DNA of 64,000 nt, taken from Archivesica marissinica (Eukaryota > Mollusca > Bivalvia > Venerida > Vesicomyidae). This document shows positions 14,925 to 26,829 of the stretch, piece after piece (the first letter of the stretch is position 1; every line of letters begins with the position of its first letter). The translations under genes and the position numbers were made by a program. Location: NCBI GenBank assembly GCA_014843695.1, contig CM026397.1, positions 37,235,858 through 37,299,857 on the forward strand. The letters run 5' to 3'. The notes under the pieces are model-generated. The model was not told the origin of the DNA. It worked only from the letters and a program-made list of their open reading frames with translations, and searched no databases.

Positions 14925-15924
14925 NNNNNNNNNNNNNNNNNNNNNNNNNNNNNNNNNNNNNNNNNNNNNNNNNNNNNNNNNNNNNNNNNNNNNNNNNNNN
15001 NNNNNNNNNNNNNNNNNNNNNNNNNNNNNNNNNNNNNNNNNNNNNNNNNNNNNNNNNNNNNNNNNNNNNNNNNNNNNNNNNNNNNNNNNNNNNNNNNNNN
15101 NNNNNNNNNNNNNNNNNNNNNNNNNNNNNNNNNNNNNNNNNNNNNNNNNNNNNNNNNNNNNNNNNNNNNNNNNNNNNNNNNNNNNNNNNNNNNNNNNNNN
15201 NNNNNNNNNNNNNNNNNNNNNNNNNNNNNNNNNNNNNNNNNNNNNNNNNNNNNNNNNNNNNNNNNNNNNNNNNNNNNNNNNNNNNNNNNNNNNNNNNNNN
15301 NNNNNNNNNNNNNNNNNNNNNNNNNNNNNNNNNNNNNNNNNNNNNNNNNNNNNNNNNNNNNNNNNNNNNNNNNNNNNNNNNNNNNNNNNNNNNNNNNNNN
15401 NNNNNNNNNNNNNNNNNNNNNNNNNNNNNNNNNNNNNNNNNNNNNNNNNNNNNNNNNNNNNNNNNNNNNNNNNNNNNNNNNNNNNNNNNNNNNNNNNNNN
15501 NNNNNNNNNNNNNNNNNNNNNNNNNNNNNNNNNNNNNNNNNNNNNNNNNNNNNNNNNNNNNNNNNNNNNNNNNNNNNNNNNNNNNNNNNNNNNNNNNNNN
15601 NNNNNNNNNNNNNNNNNNNNNNNNNNNNNNNNNNNNNNNNNNNNNNNNNNNNNNNNNNNNNNNNNNNNNNNNNNNNNNNNNNNNNNNNNNNNNNNNNNNN
15701 NNNNNNNNNNNNNNNNNNNNNNNNNNNNNNNNNNNNNNNNNNNNNNNNNNNNNNNNNNNNNNNNNNNNNNNNNNNNNNNNNNNNNNNNNNNNNNNNNNNN
15801 NNNNNNNNNNNNNNNNNNNNNNNNNNNNNNNNNNNNNNNNNNNNNNNNNNNNNNNNNNNNNNNNNNNNNNNNNNNNNNNNNNNNNNNNNNNNNNNNNNNN
15901 NNNNNNNNNNNNNNNNNNNNNNNN
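14925..15924. other. Assembly gap of 1,000 Ns
   Basis: Exactly 1,000 Ns between two different arrays. This is probably a fixed-size placeholder, so true distance is unknown. Confidence 0.99.
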
Positions 15925-17935
15925 GTATTGTATATGGTATGGTATGGTATATGGTATGGTATGGTATATGTATGGTATGGATGGTATGGTATGGTATGGT
16001 ATGGTATATGGTATGGTATGGTATATGGTATGGTATGGATTGTATGGATGGTATATGGTATGGATGGTATATGGTATATGGTATGGTATATGGTATGGTA
16101 TATGGTAGGTATATGGTATGGTATATGGTATGGTATATGGTATGGTATATGGTATGGTATATGGTATGGTATATGGTATGGTATATGGTATGGTATATGG
16201 TATGGTATATGGTATGGTATATGGTATGGTATATGGTATGGTATATGGTATGGTATATGGTATGGTATATGGTATGGTATATGGTATGGTATATAGTATG
16301 GTATATGGTATGGTATATGGTATGGTATATGGTATGGTATATGGTATGGTATATGGTATGGTATATGGTATGGTATATGGTATGGTATATGGTATGGTAT
16401 ATGGTATGGTATATGGTATGGTATATGGTATATGGTATGGTATATGGTATATGGTATGGTATATGGTATGGTATATGGTATGGTATATGGTATGGTATAT
16501 GGTATGGTATATGGTATGGTATATGGTATGGTATATGGTATGGTATATGGTATGGTATATGGTATGGTATATGGTATGGTATATGGTATGGTATATGGTA
16601 TGGTATATGATGGTATATGGTATGGTATATGGTATGGTATATGGTATGGATATGGTATGGTATATGGTATGGTATAGTATGGTATATGGTATGGTATATG
16701 GTATGGTATATGGTATATTATGGTATATGGTATGGTATATGGTATAGTATATGGTATGGTATATGGTATGGTATAGTATATGATGGTATATGGTATGGTA
16801 TAGTATTGTGGTATATGGTATGGTATGGTATATGATGGTATGGGTATGGTATGGTATAGTATATGATGGTATATGGTATGGTATGGTATAGTATATGATG
16901 GTATATGGTATGGTATAGTATATGATGGTATATGGTATGGTATATGGTATGGTATATGGTATGGTATATGGTATGGTATATGATATGGTATATGATGGTA
17001 TATGGTATGATATATGATGGTATATGGTATGGTATATGGTATGATATATGATGGTATATGGTATGGTATAGTATATGATGGTGTATGGTATGGTATAGTA
17101 TATGATGGTGTATGGTATGGTATGGTATATGATGGTGTATGGTATGGTATAGTATATGATGGTATATGGTATGGTATATGGTATGGTATATGGATTGGTA
17201 TATGATGGTATATGGTATGGTATAGTATATGATGGTATATGGTATGGTATAGTATATGATGGTATATGGTATGGTATAGTATATGATGGTATATGGTATG
17301 GTATAGTATATGATGGTATATGGTATGGTATGGTATATGATGGTGTATGGTATGGTATAGTATAGATGGTATATGGTATGGTATAGTATATGATGGTATG
17401 GTATGGTATGGTATAGTATATGATGGTATATGGTATGGTATGGTATATGATGGTATATGGTATGGTATGGTATAGTATATGATGGTATATGGTATGGTAT
17501 GGTATAGTATATGATGGTATATGGTATGGTATAGTATATGATGGTATATGGTATGGTATGGTATAGTATATGATGGTATATGGTATGGTATAGTATATGA
17601 TGGTATATGGTATGGTATAGTATATGATGGTATATGGTATGGTATGGTATAGTATATGATGGTATATGGTATGGTATAGTATATGATGGTATATGGTATG
17701 GTATAGTATATGATGGTGATGGTATGGTATGGTATGGTATATGATGGTATATGGTATGGTATAGTATATGATGGTGTATGGTATGGTATAGTATATGATG
17801 GTGTATGGTATGGTATGGTATGGTATAGTATATGATGGTATATGGTATGGTATGGTATATGATGGTATATGGTATGGTATAGTATATGATGGTATATGGT
17901 ATAGTATATGATGGTATATGGTATGGTATAGTATG
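15925..17935. repeat. TATGG-type array in two zones
   Basis: The first zone is mainly a 12-bp unit (tatatggtatgg). From about 16770 it becomes longer composite units with tatatgatgg and tatagtatatga. It runs up to the splice acceptor at 17956. Stop-free frames of hundreds of codons on both strands are artefacts. Confidence 0.95.
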
Positions 17936-17956
17936 TAAGTATGTATGTTATTTCAG

Positions 17957-18028
17957 ATGGGACAGAACAAGAACACAAAACAACTATGTCGCCTATGATA
18001 CTGACATCTCATCCGGACAATTGTTCAT
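17957..18028 (+). CDS. Exon: linker and first cysteine of an EGF-like domain
   Basis: The exon follows a good acceptor (ttatttcag) that directly ends the TATGG array, and stops before donor gtatgt at 18029. It is 72 bp, phase 1 to 1, and reads open through 23 full codons: a hydrophilic Thr/Met/Ser-rich linker ending PDNCS. Joined to the next exon, this cysteine becomes Cys1 of a complete six-cysteine EGF domain, which is the main reason to accept it. No domain is recognisable from the exon alone. Its donor region is copied in the 37-bp array that follows. Confidence 0.6.
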
Positions 18029-18685
18029 GTATGTAATGCATACTCTATGATGATCAACTGTTCATGCATGTAATACATACTCTATGATGATCAACTGTTT
18101 ATGTATGTAATACATACTCTATGATGATCAACTGTTCATGCATGTAATACATACTCTATGATGATCAACTGTTCATGCATGTAATACATACTCTATAATG
18201 ATCAACTGTTTATGTATGTAATACATACTCTATGATGATCAACTGTTCATGCATGTAATACATACTCTATGATGATCAACTGTTCATGCATGTAATACAT
18301 ACTCTATAATGATCAACTGTTTATGTATGTAATACATACTCTATGATGATCAACTGTTCATGCATGTAATACATACTCTATGATGATCAACTGTTCATGT
18401 ATGTAATACATACTCTATGATGATCAACTGTTTATGTATGTAATACATACTCTATGATGATCAACTGTTCATGCATGTAATACATACTCTATGATGATCA
18501 ACTGTTCATGCATGTAATACATACTCTATAATGATCAACTGTTTATGTATGTAATACATACTCTATGATGATCAACTGTTCATGCATGTAATACATACTC
18601 TATGATGATCAACTGTTCATGTATGTAATACATACTCTATGATGATCAACTGTTCATGCATGTAATACATACTCTATAATGATCT
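18029..18685. repeat. 37-bp array copying a splice-donor region
   Basis: The unit is gatgatcaactgttcat, then gtatgtaatacatactctat, 37 bp, about 17 copies. The exon above ends ttgttcat/gtatgtaat, so each unit includes a version of that exon end and donor. Some copies read gcatgt, losing the GT. Confidence 0.92.
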
Positions 18686-18854
18686 ACTTTGTTGGTTTTT
18701 CTATTACATCCCTCATCAGATGCTGTCCGATTTATCTCGAAATGTATATCTGTCTATTTCGTTGGAATCATTTGTTTACTCAGGTTTACTCAGGATCTTT
18801 TGATTGGTTTAAACATCTTTATTCGTTCATAATGTACAGTATATATACATTGTA

Positions 18855-19000
18855 TACAAAACGTAAAAGAACCAGAGGAGACTCTGGAATGGGTCTCTCT
18901 CTGTATCATTGCACTATCCTCCAAAATCTATAATGACTAATATCTTCAGGAAGCGTCGCTCATATGGGCAACCGGTAGCGACGATAAATAAACGTAAAAC
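18855..19000 (+). mobile_element. SINE family C, 3' part
   Basis: It matches the full copy at 34735: aaagaaccagaggagactct, then gcgtcgctcatatgg and a tail with cgataaataaacg. Confidence 0.75.
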
Positions 19001-19317
19001 ACACACAGAAAATGGATTAAATCGAAAGCTTATAGCTTATCGAGATTATCTCCATTTTTGTTCTTGCTTACTGTAGGATATATAGCTGTCCTGACTTAGT
19101 AATAATACAAGTATGAGACGAGAAAGTAGATGAAAATTGTTAGCATGTTGTGCAAAGGAAACAACTGTGCAGTACACTGTCGGGAGATATAAAGCTTTTT
19201 GCCTATCTCAAACTAAGGAAAACTCAAGTGATTTCATTGGTTGGTTTTGAGATTTATTCTCATTTGAACCAATCAGAAACCAGTGTAATCATAACTTACT
19301 ATTTGTTTAAATTACAG

Positions 19318-19389
19318 TATTAACACAGAACTGTGAGAATGGTGGAGTCTGTAGCCAAGGGGTTTGTCAGTGTCAAATCGACTTTACGG
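19318..19389 (+). CDS. Exon: EGF-like domain 1 core
   Basis: The acceptor is aattacag and the donor gtaagt. The exon is 72 bp, phase 1 to 1. The residues CENGGVCSQGVCQCQIDFTG give Cys2-Cys5 of an EGF fold with the usual spacing (five residues between Cys2 and Cys3, one between Cys4 and Cys5) and the final aromatic-Thr-Gly turn. Cys1 comes from the exon at 17957 and Cys6 from the exon at 20428. Such domains are extracellular, disulphide-bonded and often bind ligand. I see no calcium-binding consensus (D-x-D/N-E before Cys1). Confidence 0.85.
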
Positions 19390-19489
19390 GTAAGTACTGT
19401 ATCTCGGGTAATAACGAACTTGGAATTCATAATGCTGGGGATGAAGTTGATGATTGCTTTATTGGTTTGATGGAATAATGAGACAAATA

Positions 19490-19713
19490 ACCCTTAAAAT
19501 GCTTAAAATCACAACCAACGTCGCTTTTGCACAAAACAGCATAGAGCCAGATCTGACGGAACAGAACATACATGCCATCTGATCAGGCTCTATGCTATTT
19601 GAATAGTGGAGCTAAAACATTTGGCTGAATAGTAAACAACATGTTCAGACACGGCTGATCTGGATCTATGTTGTTTGCACATTCCTTCCAATTTATTCAG
19701 CATTTTAAGTGTT
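19490..19713. mobile_element. MITE of the gatcagg/TTAA family
   Basis: It has internal inverted pieces (ctgatcaggctctatgct; gatctggatctatgttgttt) and an outer end with gtgttaa. It is related to elements at 38408 and 41533. Confidence 0.6.
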
Positions 19714-20037
19714 AAATGTAATTTAGAAGGACGTTAAGATAAAAGAACCTTCACACTTGGGCCTTGGCTCCAATATAAAATAGTTATCACATAAGTTTGC
19801 TTGTATTCAGTGTAATACAGATATCACATATTTTCCTATATGTACACACGTGTAATACAACATGCATAGATTTTGATTGCATATTTCCATTTAAATTGGT
19901 GCATAGCGTTAATGATAAGACAAACGACGATTTAAAATAAGTCTAGACGTAATTATAGCGATGTTTAAAACCTAAATATAACGCTGGTTTTGCGTAGTGA
20001 TGTCATTACAATTTAGGGACATCATGACAATTTCCGC

Positions 20038-20290
20038 TGACTTGGCGCCAAAATGAAAATAGCAACGTTATTTTGTGCAAAGATAATTTAAGATACATGT
20101 ATGATTAAAACTAGTGCTGCATGGTAATGTGGTAAAAAGGACCTTACACTCATGGTTTCATACCGTATTTTATGAAACTCATTTTAGAATTTTGCTTTTA
20201 AGCTCACCAATAAGCTTGCTGATCAGCAAAATTCCAATAACTCGATTCATACAATATGGTTTGAAATCACCACTCATGTAAGATCCTATA
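20038..20290. mobile_element. MITE-like element with inverted ends
   Basis: It shares gcgccaa..atgaaa..gcaac and aaaaaggaccttacac with the element at 3105-3262. The right end carries the inverse (accactcatgtaagatcc). Confidence 0.6.
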
Positions 20291-20427
20291 TATAGGAAAT
20301 GTTATGATCTTCCTAAAATTGTGGGGGTTATCTGTCTGCCTAAATGTGCACACTATAAACCTGATTCATTTACTAAGAGAGTTTGGTGTTCCATAAATAA
20401 CTGTTAAACTGTACCTACTTATTACAG

Positions 20428-20559
20428 GTGATTTCTGCGAGCTACCAACAACCACTTGCCCTCTGAATACATGTAACATCAACAATACACTGACCTGTTC
20501 CGTCGAAATTGAGGATAATTCCACCAGGTATCACTGTAACTGTCAACCTTTTTACAAAG
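20428..20559 (+). CDS. Exon: end of EGF 1 and most of EGF-like domain 2
   Basis: The acceptor is ttattacag and the donor gtgagt. The exon is 132 bp, phase 1 to 1. It opens with DFCE, giving Cys6 of EGF 1, then a TTT linker, then CPLNTCNINNTLTC and, after a short acidic stretch, YHCNCQPFYKG, which are Cys1-Cys5 of EGF 2. Cys6 is in the next exon (RQCE). Potential N-glycosylation sites are NNT and DNST. Sequence around the end of this exon (acaaag/gtgag) is repeated in a small array near 22905-23150. Confidence 0.85.
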
Positions 20560-20589
20560 GTGAGTTAGCGATTACTTAACTACCGGGTG

Positions 20590-22795
20590 TCCAACTAATT
20601 GACGTGTAAGACCTTGGTTACTGAACTATTCCAACTAATTGATGTGTAAGACCTTGGTTACTGAACTATTCCAATTAATTGACGTGTAAGACCTTGGTTA
20701 CTGAAACTATTCCAACTAATTGATGTGTAAGACGTTGGTTACTGAACTATTCCAACTAATTGACGTGTAAGACCTTGGTTACTGAACTATTCCAATTAAT
20801 TGACGTGTAAGACCTCGGTTACTGAACTTTCCAACTAATTGACGTGTAAAACCTCGGTCACTGAACTATTCCAACTAATTGACATGTAAGACCTCGGTTA
20901 CTGAACTATTCTAACTAATTGACATGTAAGACCTTGGTTACTGAACTATTCTAACTAATTGACATGTAAGACCTCGGTTAATGAACTATTCTAACTAATT
21001 GACACGTAAGACCTGGTTACTGAACTATTCTAACTAATTGAAGTGTAAGACCTCGGTTACTGAACTATTCTAACTAATTGACATGTAAGACCTCGGTTAT
21101 TGAACTATTCTAACTAATTGACATGTAAGACCTCGGTTATTGAACTATTCTAACTAATTGACATGTAAGACCTTGGTTACTGAACTATTCTAACTAATTG
21201 ACGTGTAAGACCTTGGTTACTGAACTATTCTAACTAATTGACATGTAAGACCTCGGTTACTGAACTATTCTAACTAATTGACGTGTAAGAGCTTGGTTAC
21301 TGAACTATTCTAACTAATTGACGTGTAAGAGCTTGGTTACTGAACTATTCTAACTAATTGACATGTAAGACCTCGGTTACTGAACTATTCTAACTAATTG
21401 ACGTGTAAGAGCTTGGTTACTGAACTATTCTAACTAATTGACGTGTAAGACCTTGGTTACTGAACTATTCCAACTAATTGACGTGTAAGACCTTGGTTAC
21501 TGAACTATTCTAACTAATTGACGTGTAAGACCTTGGTTACTGAACTATTCCAACTAATTGACGTGTAAGACCTTGGTTACTGAACTATTCTAACTAATTG
21601 ACATGTAAGACCTTGGTTACTGAACTATTCCAATTAATTGATGGGTAAGACCTTGGTTACTGAACTATTCTAACTAATTGGCGTGTAAGACCTTGGTTAC
21701 TGAACTACTCCAACTAATTGGCATGTAATACCTCGGTTACTGAAACTATTCTAACTAATTGGCGTGTGAGACCTTGGTTACTGAACTATTCTAACTAATT
21801 GACGTGTAAGACCTTGGTTACTGAACTATTGTAACTAATTGACATGTAAGACCTCGGTTACTGATCTAGTCTAACTAATTGACATGTAAGACATTGGTTA
21901 CTGAACTATTCCAATTAATTGACGTGTAATACATCGGTTACTGAACTATTCCAACTAATTGACGTGTAAGACCTTGGTTACTGAACTATTCCAACTAATT
22001 GACGTGTAAGACCTCGGTTACTGAACTATTCCAACTAATTGACGTGTAAGACCTTGGTTACTGAACTATTCCAACTAATTGACGTGTAAGACATCGGTTA
22101 CTGAACTATTCTAACTAATTGACGTGTAAGAACTTGGTTACTGAACTATTCCAACTAATTGACATGTAAGACCTCGGTTACTGAACTATTCTAACTAATT
22201 GACATGTAAGACATTGGTTACTGAACTATTCCAACTAATTGACGTGTAAGACATCGGTTACTGAACTATTCTAACTAATTGACGTGTAAGAACTTGGTTA
22301 CTGAACTATTCCAACTAATTGACGTGTAAGACATCGATCACTGAACTATTCCAACCATTTGGCATGTAAGACATCGGTTACTGAACTATTCCAACTATTT
22401 GACGTATAAGACCTTGGTTACTGAACTATACCAACTAATTGATGTGTAAGACCTTGTTTACTGAACTATTCCAACTAATTGACGTGTAAGACCTTGGTTA
22501 CTGAACTATTCCAACTAATTGACGTGTAAGACCTTGGTTACTGAACTATTCCAACTAATTGACATGTAAGACCTTGGTTACTGAACTATTCCAACTAATT
22601 GACGTGTAAGACCTCGGTTACTGAACTATTCCAACTAACTGACGTGTAAGACCTTGGTTACTGAATTATTCCAACTACATGTAATTGACGTGTAAGACAT
22701 CGATCACTGAACTATTTCAACCATTTGGCATGTAAGATATCGGTTACTGAACTATTCTCTATTCTAACTAATTGATGTGTAAGACCTCGGTCACT
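20590..22795. repeat. 40-bp array in the intron after EGF 2
   Basis: The unit is actgaactattctaactaat, then tgacgtgtaagaccttggtt, 40 bp, about 55 copies with many point variants. It starts about 30 bp past donor gtgagt. Confidence 0.95.
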
Positions 22796-22904
22796 GAACC
22801 ACATGAATTCGGAGCATTTAGGTGGTACTAGTATACTAACATTTATTACATTTGTACCCCCAAACACTGTGTACTTAGCTAATCCATACGATTGATCAGG
22901 ATTA

Positions 22905-23155
22905 TGCAAAGGTTAGTTATCAGTTGCTGAACTAGTACATAAACAAAGGTGAGTTATCAGTTACTGAACTAGTCCATATACAAAGGTGATTTAGCAGTTA
23001 CTGAACTAGTCCATAGACAAACGTGATTTAGCAGTTACTGAACTAGTCCATAGACAAAGGTGATTTAGCAGTTACTGAACTAGTCCATAGACAAAGGTGA
23101 TTTAGCAGTTACTGAACTAGTCCATAGACAAAGGTGAGTTATCAGTTATGCTAAC
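22905..23155. repeat. 37-bp array carrying splice-donor copies
   Basis: Units read acaaaggtgatttagcag, then ttactgaactagtccatag. The acaaag/gtgagtta piece equals the end of the EGF 2 exon and its donor (20551-20567). Two more copies sit at 23762-23820. Confidence 0.8.
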
Positions 23156-23196
23156 ATGACCCAGCTAATAACATACATACTTGTAGAGTAAAACCT

Positions 23197-23747
23197 ACTT
23201 CGGGTTATTCTGCGATATACCTACCTTGAACTATGCTGCGCGCGCACTGTGTTTTGGCTATTCTATTTATACAATGCATGTAAAGTTTTATGAATGAAAG
23301 TCACGGGAAGTGAGCTATTTTTAGAATCAGATAATCTCTTGTCCGTCTTGTTTTTCTGTTAAGTAACGTTTCAGTTACTATTCTGTACAGTTTTATTTGA
23401 CAAAATAAATAAAATTATTGATCAGTTACAACTTTTGTTCATTTATGCACTAGATTGATATTTTCCATAAAAAATAACGTCATCACCCCTTACGCGGGAG
23501 GAAAGCCAAATGCAGCGGAGTAGCACCGCGTTTGAAGAAAATACTCCTTTGATTCTCGTCTAAAATTATTAGAAGTAAGTCGTGTTAGAATCGAAATAAT
23601 AAGTATCAACCGTGGTATATCGCAGAATAACCCGAGTGGTATATCGCAGAATAACCCGAGTTTGAAGTTCTTATGCGTAGAAATCTACGCATAAGAACTT
23701 CAAACTCGGGTTATTCTGCGATATACCACGGTTGATACTTATTATTT
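23197..23747. mobile_element. Foldback element ending in a large palindrome
   Basis: One end reads tcgggttattctgcgatata; the other carries its inverse. From 23595 to 23747 there is an almost perfect hairpin centred on gcgtagaaatctacgc with arms of about 60 bp. The left arm contains a 24-bp tandem duplication (tggtatatcgcag..cccgag). Confidence 0.75.
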
Positions 23748-23949
23748 CTTAACTAAACTAATCCATAAACAAAGGTTAGTTATCAGTTACTGACTAGTCC
23801 ATATAGAATTATACAAAGGTTAATTATCAATTGCTAAGATAGTCCAAATAATTGACTTGTAAGATCTCGGAATACTGTTTTGGGTCGCTATCTTACAGGA
23901 ACGTTGACGACAATAAATGTCAGATTGAAAATGAGCCAAATGAATTAAG

Positions 23950-24125
23950 TTACGTAGTTTATACACATTTATTTTAGCTTGATTGCGAAACAAGTTCCTA
24001 CAACTTATATTGATAACTCTCGAGACCTCATTCCTGATGGAATCAATCGCCACAAGGGAGAGAGAAGAGGCAACGTGGAATTTAAATGCTTTGCCTAAGG
24101 GCACAATCGTAACGGCTACAGCTGG
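23950..24125 (-). mobile_element. SINE family B, antisense
   Basis: It is the inverse of the family tail (agcttgattgcgaaacaagt) through the body (atcgccacaagggagagag) to gtaacggct. Confidence 0.75.
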
Positions 24126-24360
24126 GCGCAAACTAATTACTGTATTACTGAACAGCATTCATGATGATATATATAACTAAAAAACATAAATATAATACAA
24201 ATATTATTTAACGACGGAATTGAACGTAACAAGTTAAAACATGAAATAGCACAATGAAACAGGAGTAATCAAAATCCAATAACCAGGCTGGCATTTTATG
24301 TGATGTAGGCCCCTAACTATTACAAACGATAAAACTTTTCAACATAAATTTCTAAAACCT

Positions 24361-24950
24361 CTTTAACCCTTTCCCTCGTAGAAGGACCTCTTGACGCCAT
24401 TACCAAATACGACATACATTAACCCTTTCCCTCATAGAAGCACCTCTTGACGCCATTACCAATACGACATACATTAACGCTTTCCCTCATAGAAGCACCT
24501 CTTGACGCCATTACCAATATGACATATATTGACAATGTAGTAGCCAAACCAATGTTCATATTAAAGGCCAGAATCTCATGTGGTTCCAGTAATATCTATG
24601 GAGGTGGGATAGATATGGCAACTACTTATACACTGCATGATAGGTAAATGGCTGTCGTTTGTATGGAGATATAATAGTATATTAACCTAAATCTCTATGT
24701 AGTCCCAGTAATATCTATGGAGGTGGGATAGATATGGCAACTACTTATCCACTGCATGATAGGTAAATGGCTGTCGTTTGTATGGAGATATAATAGTATA
24801 TTAACCTAAATCTCTATGTAGTCCTAGTAATATCTATGGAGGTGGGATAGATATGGCAACTACTTATCCACTGCATGATAGCTAAATGGCTGTCGTTTGT
24901 ATGGAGATATAATAGTATATTAACCTAAATCTCTATGAAGGAAATGGTTA
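24361..24950. mobile_element. Non-autonomous element with internal tandem copies
   Basis: It opens with three roughly 55-60-bp units (aaccctttccctcatagaag, then cgccattacca). Then come three copies of about 119 bp (agtaatatctatggaggtgg, then gatatggcaactacttat). An inverted relative is at 41140-41510, so the two blocks travel together. Confidence 0.7.
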
Positions 24951-24965
24951 ACATAATACTTTCAT

Positions 24966-25198
24966 CGTGGTAGCGCAGTGGATGCGCGTTCGTTTCAAGT
25001 GCGAAAGGTCCGGAGTTCGAGCCCCGCTGGAGCCGTTACGAGTGTGCCCTTAGGCAAGGCATTTAAGTTCCACGTTGTCTCTTCTCTCTCCCTCGTGGCG
25101 ATGGATTCCATCAGGAATAAGGTCTCGAGAGTGATTAATATAAGTTGAAAAAAACTTGTTTCGCAATCGAGCTAAAATAAATGTGTATAAACCAACAT
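24966..25198 (+). mobile_element. SINE family B, full-length
   Basis: The head is cgtggtagcgcagtggatgc with B-box ggagttcgagccc. The body is gtgcccttaggcaaggcatt, and the tail acttgtttcgcaatcgagct, then aaaataaa. It ends about 22 bp before the acceptor of the EGF 3 exon. Confidence 0.85.
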
Positions 25199-25220
25199 AA
25201 TACTTTAATTGTGCTTTCAG

Positions 25221-25427
25221 GTAGACAATGCGAAATATACGACCATTGCCAATTGTATCCGTGCCAGCACAATGGCCAATGTAAGCTGCTGTATCCGGAT
25301 GATGCCTACATGTGTACATGTCCGACAGGAGATCCGAGTAAGAACTGTAACCTGAACGAACATGACGAATGTGCAAGCAATCCACCCAGCGGAGCAGATG
25401 TCTATATAACATGTACTGATAAAATAA
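25221..25427 (+). CDS. Exon: EGF-like domain 3 and start of domain 4
   Basis: The acceptor is gtgctttcag and the donor gtaagt at 25428. The exon is 207 bp, phase 1 to 1. It begins RQCEIYDHC, closing EGF 2, then carries CQLYPCQHNGQC and YMCTCPTGDPSKNC, a full EGF 3. The last part (DECASNPPSGAD..ITC) starts a fourth, less regular EGF module that continues in the next exon. A SINE ends about 25 bp upstream of the acceptor, and an inverted-repeat element starts about 15 bp downstream of the donor, so the exon is tightly bracketed by mobile DNA. Confidence 0.85.
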
Positions 25428-25444
25428 GTAAGTGCTATAGAACA

Positions 25445-25660
25445 CCGGCAATCGGCGTATGCCCTGGGCATCCCCCTGGGTTCCGAGGACCATGTTACAA
25501 CCCAAAATACATTGTAGCATCAATCAAAATCATTTCTAGACAAAAACAGACATTTATGATAAAACCATTTTTTTAGATTTTTTTTATTCTTAAGAAATGG
25601 TTCTGGGAACCCAGGGGGATCCAGGATATATGCCGAATGCGTGTGATACAGACGTGTCTG
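25445..25660. mobile_element. Inverted-repeat element beside the EGF 3 donor
   Basis: The left arm (catccccctgggttccgag) and right arm (tgggaacccagggggatcc) are reverse complements about 110 bp apart. Outer flanks also pair weakly. It is probably a MITE. Confidence 0.65.
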
Positions 25661-26004
25661 TAGTCCATTAGTTAACATGTTGGATTGCAAATCAGCAAAT
25701 GAGATTCTTCATATTGCAAGAAGTTGTAATTATATCCGTAACCATAGGCAACCGATTGCATAGGTACACCTCATGCAGCTCTGACATATATACATAGTCA
25801 ACTCTACCCTTGGCCTCATCTTACGTTGTTGTAGGCTGCGATTTTCGATTTTAATGAATGACACGCTCTTCAGTGTGTTCAAATATCAACAAACTTTACA
25901 CCAACAATCTGTTGATTGTACTATATAATCTATAATAAGCGGGTTATAATTTGAAGACTGTATTTATGATGCCGACTATTAAATGGTGCATGATCTCGTT
26001 GCAG

Positions 26005-26126
26005 ACGGATACACGATGTATTGCAGCCCTGGCCACACGGGTATAGGTTGTCAATCGACGGAGAATGACAAGTTGTTCTGTACACGCAATGGACAACATT
26101 ATTGTATAGATGATGGCTACTGTAAG
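26005..26126 (+). CDS. Exon: end of EGF 4 and start of LNR-A
   Basis: The acceptor is ctcgttgcag and the donor gtatac. The exon is 122 bp, phase 1 to 0. The first part, YTMYCSPGHTGIGCQ, closes an EGF-like module (Gly-x-Gly-Cys ending). After an STENDK linker come three cysteines (LFC, HYC, GYC). With the next exon (KPLCNVYIC..) these make a six-cysteine Lin-12/Notch repeat with the family's C-x3-C-x4-C core. The phase 0 donor matches the phase 0 start of the exon at 29060. Confidence 0.8.
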
Positions 26127-26189
26127 GTATACAGTTACACATTTATAGCCTGGGAATATATTTAAAAAGTTTAAATTTTATTTATTCTA

Positions 26190-26265
26190 CAACGATGGCG
26201 AAGCAAGTTTTAACAACTTATATTAATCACTCTCGTTGGCGCGGATAAAAGTGTACCTGGTGAGT
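26190..26265 (-). mobile_element. SINE family A, antisense fragment
   Basis: It has the inverse of the tail (ttttaacaacttatattaat) and a little of the body (cgttggcgcggat). Confidence 0.65.
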
Positions 26266-26637
26266 CATATAAATATATTTTTTGACACCGAGACCATTAA
26301 TTGAACCGTAATAAGTATTGTCATTTTACCAGAAGTAAAAATGAGACAAATCGACTGATTGGAACCCAGGCTAATTCATTTACAGCAATTAGTTTTATTT
26401 ATGTATACTACTTGCAATGTCGCCATTCTGATCGACTGATTCAGCCCATTTGATCGCCGTTCATAACCCGATGAACCTCAACATTATCCTACTATCTAAG
26501 TATGAAATGTCGCTATTAACGTGATATAGTCTGTTCCAACACCATATGAACATGTACAGCATAAAGGATTCTGCTCGGTATGGAATTATTGACGAATCAA
26601 AAAGACAACTTGTTTTGTAATGTATCAAATATTAGAG

Positions 26638-26808
26638 GTAATCATAACAATTGAATGTTCGTTTTCTGCGTTTCATTGAGGTATGAAATATCGGGTGTTT
26701 ACACTTGATTTGTTCGTAAAAACTTTTGAATAAATTAAGTGTAAAACATGGACATTTCATACCTTAATGACATTCAGAAAAATAGCATTTAATTGTTAAT
26801 TAAGATTG
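26638..26808. mobile_element. Imperfect hairpin, about 85-bp arms
   Basis: Arms beginning caattgaatg and ending in the inverse cattt-aattg pair through aggtatgaaat and tttacactt. The centre lies near aaaaacttttga. MITE or foldback; a hairpin small RNA precursor is an alternative. Confidence 0.6.
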
Positions 26809-26829
26809 TCTGTACAGTGACAGTGAGAT

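Noticed and set aside
14842..17978. Frames of up to about 1,000 codons crossing the first gap
   Set aside because: They cross 1,000 Ns and a TATGG array, with no real protein content.
25050..25523. 157-codon antisense frame over the EGF 3 exon
   Set aside because: It is a shadow of the SINE and the sense exon; the sense strand has splice sites and EGF cysteines.
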